DNA of 64,000 nt from CAVSUR01 sp963846005 (GTDB lineage: Bacteria; Actinomycetota; Actinomycetes; Streptosporangiales; Streptosporangiaceae): positions 1,674,001 through 1,738,000 of the forward strand of contig CAWJUH010000003.1 of assembly GCA_963846005.1 (NCBI GenBank), in the 5' to 3' direction. Below are positions 49,938-57,924 of this stretch, one piece after another; position 1 is the first letter of the stretch, and every line of letters begins with the position of its first letter. The position numbers and the translations under genes were made by a program. Under the pieces are notes generated by a model. The model searched no databases and was not told where the DNA came from. It saw only the letters and a program-made list of their open reading frames with translations.

Positions 49938-50125
49938 CAACCGTCAGGGCGAGGTCAAGCGTCTTTCCTAGTGACTGCGGTGACACTTGGGGGGGTGCGC
50001 CACAGTCAGGGGAAAGGAACCAGGCCTCACTCGGGGGAGGCCTGGCGCCAGGACCGGCTCAACCCTGCCGGTCACCCCCGTGGGCGCGTCTTGGCCACCG
50101 CCAGCGCCCACGGGGGTATTTCTTG
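49938..50125 (+). ncRNA. Candidate structured small RNA or leader between PBP-like gene and ssrA
   Basis: The 366-base gap before ssrA holds no convincing ORF but several helices: TGACTG near 49972 with CAGTCA near 50003; CCAGGCCTC (50020-50028) with GAGGCCTGG (50037-50045); ACCGGC near 50053 with GCCGGT near 50067; and the terminator stem at 50074-50117. The order promoter, stacked hairpins, terminator and T-rich tail (TATTTCTT) is that of an independent small RNA. I do not recognise a known riboswitch core in it. Confidence 0.45.
50074..50117 (+). terminator. Intrinsic terminator upstream of ssrA
   Basis: ACCCCCGTGGGCGC (50074-50087) pairs perfectly with GCGCCCACGGGGGT (50104-50117), 14 bp around a 16-base loop, followed by ATTTCTT. 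It should end transcripts from the PBP-like gene or the candidate small RNA before ssrA. Confidence 0.75.
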
Positions 50126-50198
50126 CCCCGCTGCCTGCACCCGGGCCCGTGTTGCGGTCCGCCGCGACCGGGTACCCTAGGAAGATCAGATATCCGCA

Positions 50199-50568
50199 AG
50201 GGGGTGACAGGCTTCGACTTCGGTAGTTGACCCAGGGGAAGCGGGTCGAGGGTCGCGGTGATGACCTCGTTAATCCTGTGACCGCAACCACTAAGTGCCA
50301 ACACAAAGCGCACTCACCTCGCCCTCGCGGCCTGACCGCGAGTTAGGGGTTGTCAGCCCGGGAGCGCCTCCGGCCCGGTGACTGGCATCAGCTAGGAGGA
50401 TCAACCGTCTGGCCCGGCCGCGGGACCAGGCGGGACATCACACAGCGGCTAGGCCCGGTCGGCGGCTCGCCTGCGTGACCGCCGGGGCCGACGCCACCAC
50501 AGCAGGCTGCACCCGGAGAAGCCCTGGCGAGGTACTGAAGGACGCGGGTTCGATTCCCGCCACCTCCA
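50199..50568 (+). ncRNA. ssrA: Transfer-messenger RNA (tmRNA)
   Basis: The RNA is about 370 nt long. The 5' end GGGGGTG (50199-50205) pairs with CACCTCC (50561-50567), and the 3' region has the tRNA-like GCGGGTTCGATTCCCGC T-arm; CCA is not encoded. The tag reading frame is 50297-50335 and encodes ANTKRTHLALAA followed by TGA, close to known actinobacterial tags ending in LAA. tmRNA rescues stalled ribosomes with SmpB (47245). TTGCGG at 50152 and TACCCT at 50172 are possible promoter parts, with short spacing. Confidence 0.95.
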
Positions 50569-50790
50569 CATCGCGCGCGAGCCTTTCAGCTGCGGAACCT
50601 TCAGCTGAAAGGCTCGCTGCGCCTGCGCAGGCCGGCCGGCGTGACCGGGCGGCAATGGCCGGCATCACCGCGTTCCCGGCAACCTGGCGGCCCGCCCGCC
50701 GGCCGGCGAGGTTCGTCCGCCGGCCCGTCGTCCCGTTATCCTGGCCCCGTCGCCTGAGGCGCGCTCTGGACAGCCCGCCGCAGCCCTCCC

Positions 50791-50806
50791 TATCCTTAAC
50801 TGTATG
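50791..50806 (+). promoter_or_regulatory. Leaderless promoter of the Rieske oxygenase gene
   Basis: TATCCT at 50791-50796 lies 7 bases before the ATG at 50804, and no ribosome-binding purine stretch precedes the ATG. This spacing puts the expected transcription start on the ATG itself, so a leaderless mRNA is likely. Confidence 0.45.
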
Positions 50807-52000
50807 GTCAGTCAGCACTCGTACCCGCATGCCCCCCTCGACCCGGCCGGCCTCGCCGACGCGGTCATGCCCTTCGGCGAGAGCCGGATGCTGCCGAGCG
50901 CCGCTTATACCGACCCGGATGTCTTCGGGTGGGAACAGCGCCACTTCTTCGGCGGCGGCTGGACCTGCACCGGGTTCAGCGCCGAGCTGGCCAGCCCCGG
51001 TGATCAGCGGGCCGAGCGGCTCGGCGCGGGCAGCGTGCTGCTGACCCGCGATGACCGCGGTGCGCTGCACGCGTTCGCCAACTTCTGCCGGCACCGCGGG
51101 CACGAGCTGCTGCCGTGCGGCTCCGCAACGAAGCGCCCGGCCGTCGTCTGTCCTTACCACTCGTGGGCGTACGCGCTGACCGGCGAGCTGCGCGCAGCGA
51201 CCGGGTTCAAGGGCGAGCCGGGCTTCGCCGATGCGGACTGGGGCCTGGTCGAGCTGCCCGCCGCCGAGTGGCACGGACTGATCTTCGTGGACGGGTCGGG
51301 CCAGGCGGGCCCGCTGGACGGCGCGCTGCGCGGCCTGGACCTGATCGTCGCCCCGTACGAGCCGGAGCGGCTGGTCGTCCGCGGCCGCCACGTCTACGAC
51401 TCGGCCGCGAACTGGAAGATCCTCACCGAGAACTACCACGAGTGCTATCACTGCCCGATGATCCACCCCGAGCTGTGCAAGGTCAGCCCGCCGCGCAGCG
51501 GCGAGAACTACGCGGCCGACGGCGCCTGGGTCGGCGGCTGGATGGACCTGCGCGACGGCATGCAGACCATGTCGCTGGACGGGACCAGCCGGGGCGTGCC
51601 GCTGCGCGGCCTGGACGCGGCCGGGCTGCGCACCGTCATCTACGTCAACGTGTTCCCGAACGTGCTGCTCTCGCTGCACCCCGACTACGTGATGACGCAC
51701 CGGCTCACCCCGGTCGCGGTCGACCGGACCATGATCGAGTGCTCGTGGGCGTTCGCGCCGGAGGCGTTGGAGCGGCCCGGCTTCGACCCGGCCTTCGCGG
51801 TCGACTTCTGGGACATCACCAACCGCCAGGACTGGGGCGCCTGCGAGTCGGTGCAGCGCGGCCTGTCGTCCGAGCACGCCAGGCCCGGCCCGCTGTCCCC
51901 GGACGAGGACGCGGTGTACCAGTTCGTCAGGCTGGTCGCCCGCGGCTACCAGGGTCACTCCTTCTGGACGGCCCCGGCCCCGGCGCCCGCCGCGACCTGA
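50804..52000 (+). CDS. Rieske-type aromatic/amine ring-hydroxylating oxygenase alpha subunit
   Basis: This is a 398-residue Rieske non-heme iron oxygenase. The [2Fe-2S] ligands are in CRHRGHEL (about 94) and CPYHSWAY (about 115). The mononuclear iron site is in NWKILTENYHECYHCPMIHP (Asn-His-His pattern) with a later Asp in FAVDFWDITNRQDW. The compact size and ENYHECYHCP sequence resemble choline/glycine-betaine or carnitine-type monooxygenases as much as aromatic dioxygenases. The substrate is undecided; the amine-catabolism genes downstream make an amine substrate plausible. No ferredoxin or reductase gene is adjacent. Confidence 0.88.
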   Translation: MVSQHSYPHAPLDPAGLADAVMPFGESRMLPSAAYTDPDVFGWEQRHFFGGGWTCTGFSAELASPGDQRAERLGAGSVLLTRDDRGALHAFANFCRHRGHELLPCGSATKRPAVVCPYHSWAYALTGELRAATGFKGEPGFADADWGLVELPAAEWHGLIFVDGSGQAGPLDGALRGLDLIVAPYEPERLVVRGRHVYDSAANWKILTENYHECYHCPMIHPELCKVSPPRSGENYAADGAWVGGWMDLRDGMQTMSLDGTSRGVPLRGLDAAGLRTVIYVNVFPNVLLSLHPDYVMTHRLTPVAVDRTMIECSWAFAPEALERPGFDPAFAVDFWDITNRQDWGACESVQRGLSSEHARPGPLSPDEDAVYQFVRLVARGYQGHSFWTAPAPAPAAT

Positions 52001-52001
52001 C

Positions 52002-53156
52002 CTAGCCGCCGCCAGGACCGCTGTCAGCCCCGGCGCGCTCGGTGCTGAGCAGCACCACGGCCGATTCCGGTCCGGCCGCGAGCTGGGCGCGCCTGGCCGC
52101 GGCGCCCGGGCCGGTCAGCGCGGCACGAACCCCGGCCAGCGCGGCCGCGCCGCTCGGCCCGGACGAGATCCCCGCCGCGGCCAGGTCCGCCGCCGCCTGC
52201 GCCGCCATCGCGTCCGGGACCGCGACGGCCGCGTCCAGCCCGGCCGCCGCCACCGGCCAGCACAGGCTGGAGGCCGTGCCGCAGTTCAGCCCGGTCATGA
52301 TCGTCGCGGCGGTGCCGATGGTGCGCAGCTCCCCGGCGGCCAGGCTGGCCAGCATGCACGCGGCGGTGTCCGGCTCGACCGCCAGCACGCTGGGCGCCGG
52401 CCCGGGGGCTCCGAGGCCGGCCGCGCTGCGGTAGCGCTCCAGCACCGCCTGCAGCAGCGAGCCGACCCCGGTCGGCACCGCGATCAGGTCCGGCGGGCCG
52501 CCGAGCTGGCTGTCGGCCTCGTGCAGCAGCGTCTGGTAACCCTCGACGATCAGGGCCGGGATCTGCTCATAGCCCGGCCAGGCGGTGTCTTGCACCAGCA
52601 GCGCGCCCGGGCGGCCGGCCTCCGCCGCGGCCCGGGCCACGGTGTCGTCGTAGGACCCGCCGACCACGGTGACCGAAGCGCCCTCCGACTCGATCGCGGC
52701 GATCAGCCGCGCCGGGGTGACGTCCGGCACGAAGACCTGTGCGGGCAGCCCGAGCAGCGCAGCCATCCGGGCCACCGCCCGGCCGTGGTTGCCGTCGGTC
52801 GCGGTCACCAGCGTGACCGGGCGGTCCGCTGCGGCCGCCCGCAGCCCGTCCAGGTCCGGCGTCCCGGTGAGCCCGGCGCGGGCCGAGATCGCCGTGGCGA
52901 CCGCCCACGAGGCGCCGAGGATCTTGAACGCGGGCAGGCCGAGCCGGGCCGACTCGTCCTTGACCAGCACCCGGCCCACGCCCAGCTCGGCCGCCAGGGC
53001 CGGCACCTCGGTCAGCGGGGTGGGCGCGTAGCCGGGCAGCCCGGCGTGGAACCGCCTGGCCCGCTGCGAGGGCGCCGCCGTGCGCCAGTCCCGGGCGGCC
53101 GGCCGGGCGTACCACGGCAGCGTCCCCTGGCCCGTCGTCGCGTCAAGATCCGCCAT
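52002..53156 (-). CDS. Diaminopropionate ammonia-lyase-like PLP enzyme
   Basis: This is a 384-residue fold-type II PLP enzyme. The Schiff-base Lys lies in LPAFKILGASWAVA; TATDGNHGRAVARMAALLG, the loop VPTGVGSLLQAV and GLNCGTASSLCWPV follow, typical of 2,3-diaminopropionate ammonia-lyase (DpaL/YgeX). The ATG at 53154-53156 is preceded by a GGTGGGA site; a longer frame upstream lacks support. It is convergent with the Rieske gene (1 base between stops) and divergent from the peroxidase gene. It would release ammonia and pyruvate from diaminopropionate or a related amino acid. Confidence 0.82.
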   Translation of the reverse strand: MADLDATTGQGTLPWYARPAARDWRTAAPSQRARRFHAGLPGYAPTPLTEVPALAAELGVGRVLVKDESARLGLPAFKILGASWAVATAISARAGLTGTPDLDGLRAAAADRPVTLVTATDGNHGRAVARMAALLGLPAQVFVPDVTPARLIAAIESEGASVTVVGGSYDDTVARAAAEAGRPGALLVQDTAWPGYEQIPALIVEGYQTLLHEADSQLGGPPDLIAVPTGVGSLLQAVLERYRSAAGLGAPGPAPSVLAVEPDTAACMLASLAAGELRTIGTAATIMTGLNCGTASSLCWPVAAAGLDAAVAVPDAMAAQAAADLAAAGISSGPSGAAALAGVRAALTGPGAAARRAQLAAGPESAVVLLSTERAGADSGPGGG

Positions 53157-53290
53157 GGTCCCACCCTGCCCTATCCGGGCCCGCGGCAGCCAGCGCGCAC
53201 CTGGCCGATCATGGAACACGCCGGGCCGGGCCGGCGTTGATGCCAGGGCCGCTCAACCCCGCCACGGCGCCGATCATGGAGGATCCTCGC

Positions 53291-53779
<489 letters not shown>

Positions 53780-53792
53780 CCCGGGCCGGACG

Positions 53793-54836
53793 ATGGCACC
53801 GGACGAGGCGGCGGCGGACGACCGCGCGGTCGAGCGGTTCGTGGCCGCGCTGCCCAAGGTCGAGCTGCACCTGCACCTGGTCGGCGCGGCGCCGCTGGAG
53901 ACCGTGCTGACGCTGGCCCGCCGGCACCCCGGCGGCGGGGTGCCGGCCGAGCCGGAGGCGCTGCGCCGGTTCTACGCATTCACCGGGTTCGCGCACTTCC
54001 TGGAGGTCTACCACCAGGTGAACCTGCTGGTGCGGACCGGCGCCGACGTCGTGACGCTGATCGACGGGCTGGCCGCCCGGCTGGCCGCCAGCCGGGTCCG
54101 CTACGCCGAGGTCCAGGTCACCTCCGCGCGCAACCGGATGGCGGGCATCTCCTACGCCGACCTGGCCGCGGCCCTGGCCGACGGGCGGGACCTGGCCCGG
54201 GAGCGGCACGGGGTCGGGCTGGGCTGGATCTTCGACGCCGACGCCGAGCTGGGCCCGGCCGGCGCCGCCGACACCCTCGCGTTCGCCGTCGGCTACCGGC
54301 CGCCCGGCACGGTCGGGCTCGGCCTGGGCGGCGCCGAGGCCGGGATCTCCCGGGCCGACTTCGCCGCCGCCTTCCGGGTCGCCAGGGACGCCGGGCTGCA
54401 CAGCGTGCCGCACGCCGGGGAGACGGCCGGCCCCGGCGAAGTCTGGGCGGCCGTGCGCGAGCTCGGCGCCGAGCGGATCGGCCACGGCATCGCGGCCGCG
54501 GCCGACGCCGGGCTGATGGCCTATCTCGCCCGGCATCAGGTCACGCTGGAGGTCTGCCCCACCTCGAACATCTGCACCGGCGCGGTGCCCGCACTGGCCG
54601 GGCACCCGCTGCCGGCCCTGCTCGCCGCGGGCGTGCCGGTCGCGCTCAGCACCGACGACCCGGGCATTTTCCACACCGACCTGAACGCCGAGTACCTGGC
54701 CTGCCACCGCGCGTTCGGGCTCGGCCCGGCCGGGCTGGCGGACCTGGCGCGGACCGGGGCGCGGGCCGCGTTCTGCTCCGAGCCGCTCCGCGCCGCCGTG
54801 CTGGCCGAGATCGACGCGGCGGCCGCGTCCGCCTGA
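53793..54836 (+). CDS. Adenosine deaminase family (adenosine or aminodeoxyfutalosine type)
   Basis: This is a 347-residue metal-dependent deaminase. Metal and catalytic residues are in VELHLHLVGAAPLE, GLHSVPHAGETAGPGEVW, ERIGHGIAAAADAG, LEVCPTSNICTGAV and ALSTDDPGIFHTDLNAEY. The HLHLVG opening, together with YAFTGFAHFLEVY, resembles the actinobacterial aminofutalosine deaminase subgroup more than classic adenosine deaminase (HLDG). A menaquinone (futalosine) role is therefore possible, though no other mqn gene is in the window. Its stop abuts the acyl-CoA dehydrogenase stop. Confidence 0.87.
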   Translation: MAPDEAAADDRAVERFVAALPKVELHLHLVGAAPLETVLTLARRHPGGGVPAEPEALRRFYAFTGFAHFLEVYHQVNLLVRTGADVVTLIDGLAARLAASRVRYAEVQVTSARNRMAGISYADLAAALADGRDLARERHGVGLGWIFDADAELGPAGAADTLAFAVGYRPPGTVGLGLGGAEAGISRADFAAAFRVARDAGLHSVPHAGETAGPGEVWAAVRELGAERIGHGIAAAADAGLMAYLARHQVTLEVCPTSNICTGAVPALAGHPLPALLAAGVPVALSTDDPGIFHTDLNAEYLACHRAFGLGPAGLADLARTGARAAFCSEPLRAAVLAEIDAAAASA

Positions 54837-56003
54837 TCAGGCCAGGTTGCGGGGGCCGCGCTTGACCATCTGGCCGGCGATGATGGCCCGCTGCACCTCG
54901 CTGGTGCCCTCCCAGATCCGCTCCACCCGCAGTTCGCGGTAGAACCGCTCGGCCACGTTCTCGCGCATGTAACCGCGGCCGCCGAACACCTGCACGGCCC
55001 GGTCGGCGACCCGGCCGGCCATCTCCGACGCGTACAGCTTGGCCATCGAGCACTGCGCGTGCGCAATCTTGACGTCGGCGCCCGCGTCGATGCCGCGGGC
55101 GGTCTCGTAGGTCAGCGACCGGGCCGCGAACAGCTCGGTCAGGCTGTCGGCCAGCATCGCCTGCACCTGGCCCAGCTCGCTGACCGGCCGGCCGCCCACC
55201 TGCCGCTGCGCGGCGAACGCGGTCATCTCCGCGGTCAGCCGCCCGGCGGCGCCGAGGCACCGCGCCGCGACCATCAGCCGCTCGAACCGGAACCACTCGT
55301 AGGCGAAGCCCATGCCGTCGCCCTCGGCGCCGACCAGGTTGGCCGCGGGCACCCGGACGTTGTCGAACACCACGATCGGGTGGTGGTGGCTGAACGTGTG
55401 CGAGTAGGCCGGGGTGCGCAGCACCCGCACGCCGGGGCTGGGCAGGTCGACCAGGAACATCGCGTGCTGCCCGGCATGCTCGCGGCCGGCCAGCTTGGCC
55501 TGGAAGAACGCGTAATCGGCGGTGTTGAACGAGGTCACGTGCCACTTCTCGCCGGTCAGCAGGTACCCGTCGCCGTCGCGGCGGGCGGTCGCCTCGATCG
55601 CGTCCACGTCCGATCCGGCCCCGGCCTCGGTGATCGCGTAGCACTCTTCCCGCTCGCCGCGGATGGCCGGCTTGACGTAGCGCTCCAGCTGGCCGGGCGT
55701 GGCGACCTGCGCCAGCCAGGACGGCGGCGTGGCGGCCGGCCAGCCCAGCGCGTTGGTCACCCGGCCGACCTGCTCCTGGATCAGCACCTGCTGCAGCGCG
55801 GTCGCGCCGCCGCCGCCGAGCTCGGCGGGCATGTTGGCCGAGTGCACGCCGAGCTCGATGGCCCGGGCCTTGTGCCGGGCGGTCAGCTCCTTGTCGAGCT
55901 CGCCGCCGTTCATCTCGGCCTCGACCTCGAACGGGATCAGCTCGTCGGCGAAGGTCGCGGCCCGCGCCTGGATCTGCAGGTCAGTCTCGGACAGGCCGTA
56001 CAT
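54837..56003 (-). CDS. Acyl-CoA dehydrogenase
   Basis: This is a 388-residue FAD-dependent dehydrogenase. MYGLSETDLQIQARAATF starts the N-terminal helical domain; CYAITEAGAGSDVDAIEATA is the first signature, GEKWHVTSFNTADY the middle sheet, and QVFGGRGYMRENVAERFYRE with WEGTSEVQRAIIAGQM the C-terminal signature (Glu of WEGTSEV is the usual catalytic position). The ATG at 56001-56003 is preceded by GAGGAG at 7 bases. The promoter region contains the palindrome at 56056, shared with the divergent oxidase gene. Confidence 0.93.
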   Translation of the reverse strand: MYGLSETDLQIQARAATFADELIPFEVEAEMNGGELDKELTARHKARAIELGVHSANMPAELGGGGATALQQVLIQEQVGRVTNALGWPAATPPSWLAQVATPGQLERYVKPAIRGEREECYAITEAGAGSDVDAIEATARRDGDGYLLTGEKWHVTSFNTADYAFFQAKLAGREHAGQHAMFLVDLPSPGVRVLRTPAYSHTFSHHHPIVVFDNVRVPAANLVGAEGDGMGFAYEWFRFERLMVAARCLGAAGRLTAEMTAFAAQRQVGGRPVSELGQVQAMLADSLTELFAARSLTYETARGIDAGADVKIAHAQCSMAKLYASEMAGRVADRAVQVFGGRGYMRENVAERFYRELRVERIWEGTSEVQRAIIAGQMVKRGPRNLA

Positions 56004-56053
56004 CTCGCTCCTCGCGCCGCCGGCGGCCACCAGCTGGTGACGCCATTCCTACC

Positions 56054-56082
56054 TTGACTGAACGTTCAGTCTAGGCAAGAAT
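56054..56082. promoter_or_regulatory. TetR-type operator in a divergent, leaderless promoter
   Basis: GACTGAACGTTCAGTC (56056-56071) is a perfect 16-bp palindrome, extended to CC...GG outside. TTGACT (56054-56059), 17 bases, then AAGAAT (56077-56082) is a good promoter for the oxidase; the -10 ends 7 bases before ATG 56090, so the mRNA should be leaderless. The operator fills the spacer and would block both directions. Its near twin is at 61991. Confidence 0.7.
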
Positions 56083-56089
56083 CGGCGCC

Positions 56090-57319
56090 ATGCCAATGCC
56101 TGGGCCTGCGCACCCGGACACCGCCGACGCGGTGGTCGTCGGCGGCGGGACGGTCGGGGCCTGGTGCGCGTACTTCCTGCGCCAGGCCGGCCTCGGCCGC
56201 GTGGTCGTGATCGACAAGCGCAGGCTCGGCGAGGGCGCCAGCAGCCGCGCGGCCGGGGTGGTGCGCACGCAGGGCGGCACCCGCTGGGCGGTCCAGCTCG
56301 GCGAGTGGTCGCGCCGGTTCTACCTGCGCCAGCACGACGAGCTGGGGATCGACTCCGGCTTCACGCCGCAGGGCTACCTGCTGCCGTGCTTCACCGAAGG
56401 CGACATCACCGCGGCCCGGGCCCGGATGGCGATGCAGAACGAGCTCGGGCTGCGGGTGCGCTGGCTGGGGCCGGACGAGGTCGACGCGGCCAACCCGGCG
56501 ATGGCGCCGGGTGCCACGCTCGGCGGCACGTTCTGCGCCGAGGACGGCTACCTGTCCCCGCCGCGCAACGTGCTCGCCTACACGGTCGCGCTGGCTGCCA
56601 GCGGGGTCGAGATCCGGGAGCGGACCGCCTGCACCGGGCTGATCACCGGCGGCGGCGCCGTGACCGGCGTGCAGACCGCCGCCGGGCCGGTGTCCGCGCC
56701 GCTGGTCGTGCTCACCGGCGGGCCGGAACTGGCCGAGGTGGCCGGGCTGGCCGGGATCACCGTCCCGGTCGGCGGCGTCCGGCACCAGGTCGCCGTGACC
56801 GAGCGCCACCCCGATTTGCACCCGTCCCGGCTGCCGATGGTGTTCGACCTGTCCGCGGGCCTGTACTGGCGGCCCGAGGAGGGCGGCATGCTGTTCGGGA
56901 TGAGCAACCCGGACGAGCCACCCGGCCCGGTGACCTGCATCGACGAGCCCTACCTGGCCAAGATGCGGCAGCGGCTCGGTCAGCTCGTGCCGGTCACCGC
57001 AGGCCTCGGCCTGCGCCGGGCCTGGGCCGCCACTATCGACTACTCGCCCGACCACCTGCCGGTTATCGGCCCGGCCCGGACCGCGGAGCGGGAGCTGGCC
57101 GGGGTCACCGTGGCCGCCGCGGGCGGCGCCGGCATGATGTGGGGCCCCGCGGTGGCCCGGGCCGCCGCCGACATCGCGCTGACCGGCAGCTCCGACGTCA
57201 CCGACGTGGCCTCGCTCGGGCTGGACCGGTTCGGCCCGGACGGCACCAGCCGCCTCGCCACCGACCCGATCGCGCTGCCGTTCCCCGGTGCCGCGCCCGG
57301 TCACCTGACCCTGTCCTGA
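56090..57319 (+). CDS. FAD-dependent amine/amino-acid oxidase (DAO family)
   Basis: This is a 409-residue DAO-fold oxidoreductase. The dinucleotide-binding start is VVVGGGTVGAWCAYFLRQAG, followed by SSRAAGVVRTQGG (FAD-binding Ser/Arg loop), APLVVLTGGPELAEVAGL and the closing TIDYSPDHLPVIGP with GGAGMMWGPAVAR. It is related to sarcosine oxidase beta, dimethylglycine and gamma-glutamylputrescine oxidases; the substrate is probably a secondary or N-methyl/polyamine-derived amine. The promoter carries the shared TetR operator. The cupin gene follows. Confidence 0.87.
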   Translation: MPMPGPAHPDTADAVVVGGGTVGAWCAYFLRQAGLGRVVVIDKRRLGEGASSRAAGVVRTQGGTRWAVQLGEWSRRFYLRQHDELGIDSGFTPQGYLLPCFTEGDITAARARMAMQNELGLRVRWLGPDEVDAANPAMAPGATLGGTFCAEDGYLSPPRNVLAYTVALAASGVEIRERTACTGLITGGGAVTGVQTAAGPVSAPLVVLTGGPELAEVAGLAGITVPVGGVRHQVAVTERHPDLHPSRLPMVFDLSAGLYWRPEEGGMLFGMSNPDEPPGPVTCIDEPYLAKMRQRLGQLVPVTAGLGLRRAWAATIDYSPDHLPVIGPARTAERELAGVTVAAAGGAGMMWGPAVARAAADIALTGSSDVTDVASLGLDRFGPDGTSRLATDPIALPFPGAAPGHLTLS

Positions 57320-57354
57320 TTGCCACCACCGCCGTCCCGGAAGGACCGATCTCG

Positions 57355-57699
57355 ATGACCGACGTCACCACTTCGTACCTGGCCGCCGCCGTCACCGCCG
57401 AGCTGGCGGACTGGGGCCCGCTGGAGGAGGCCACCGGCGAGCCGATGGCGACCCGCGGGCTGACGCTGTGGCAGGACGGCGAGCAAGAAGCCGGGGTGTG
57501 GGAGTGCGAGCCCGGCCCGTCCTACTGGAAGCTGGACACCCACGAGTTCGTGCACATCGTGGCCGGCCGGATGACCGTCACCCCGGACGGCGGCGACCCG
57601 CGCGACATCGGCCCCGGCGACACCGCGGTGTTCCCGCGCGGCTGGGCCGGCACCTGGCAGATCCACGAGAAGATCCGCAAGGTCTACGTCATCTTCTGA
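57355..57699 (+). CDS. Cupin-domain protein (DUF861-like)
   Basis: This 114-residue single-domain cupin has VWECEPGPSYWKLDTHEFVH, IVAGRMTVTPDGGDP, IGPGDTAVFPRGWAGTW and the end WQIHEKIRKVYVIF. The HEF-H...E and late W pattern match the DUF861 cupins found beside amine oxidases and polyamine-catabolism genes. ATG 57355 follows GGAAGGACC. It is probably cotranscribed with the oxidase 35 bases upstream. A binding or regulatory role is as likely as catalysis. Confidence 0.85.
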   Translation: MTDVTTSYLAAAVTAELADWGPLEEATGEPMATRGLTLWQDGEQEAGVWECEPGPSYWKLDTHEFVHIVAGRMTVTPDGGDPRDIGPGDTAVFPRGWAGTWQIHEKIRKVYVIF

Positions 57700-57924
57700 C
57701 GCCCGCACGTCCGCCCGCCGGTCCGCCGCCCGCGGGCGGGCGGGCGGCACCCCCTGGATGTCACAACCACGGGCACCGGTGCCCCTCGATGCCACATGCA
57801 CGGGGTGCGCGACCACAGCTCGGCCGGGCTTTACCTTTAATGGTGCGGATTCGTGCCGCCGGCGCTCACAAATCTTCTGCCTTCATCCTGTCTGTGACTG
57901 GAGAGGCTGCGGGATCGCCGGGGG

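Noticed and set aside
49938..50117. Cyclic-di-AMP (ydaO) or cobalamin riboswitch
   Set aside because: Short stretches such as GGGGAAAGGAACC looked suggestive, but the conserved cores are not present and the downstream gene is tmRNA, not a typical target.
50541..50568. Separate tRNA gene at the 3' end of ssrA
   Set aside because: The T-arm and acceptor pair with the 5' end at 50199, so it is the tRNA-like domain of tmRNA.
53157..53219. Longer N-terminus for the diaminopropionate-lyase-like protein
   Set aside because: The extra 21 residues have no ribosome site and do not resemble the family start; ATG 53156 does.
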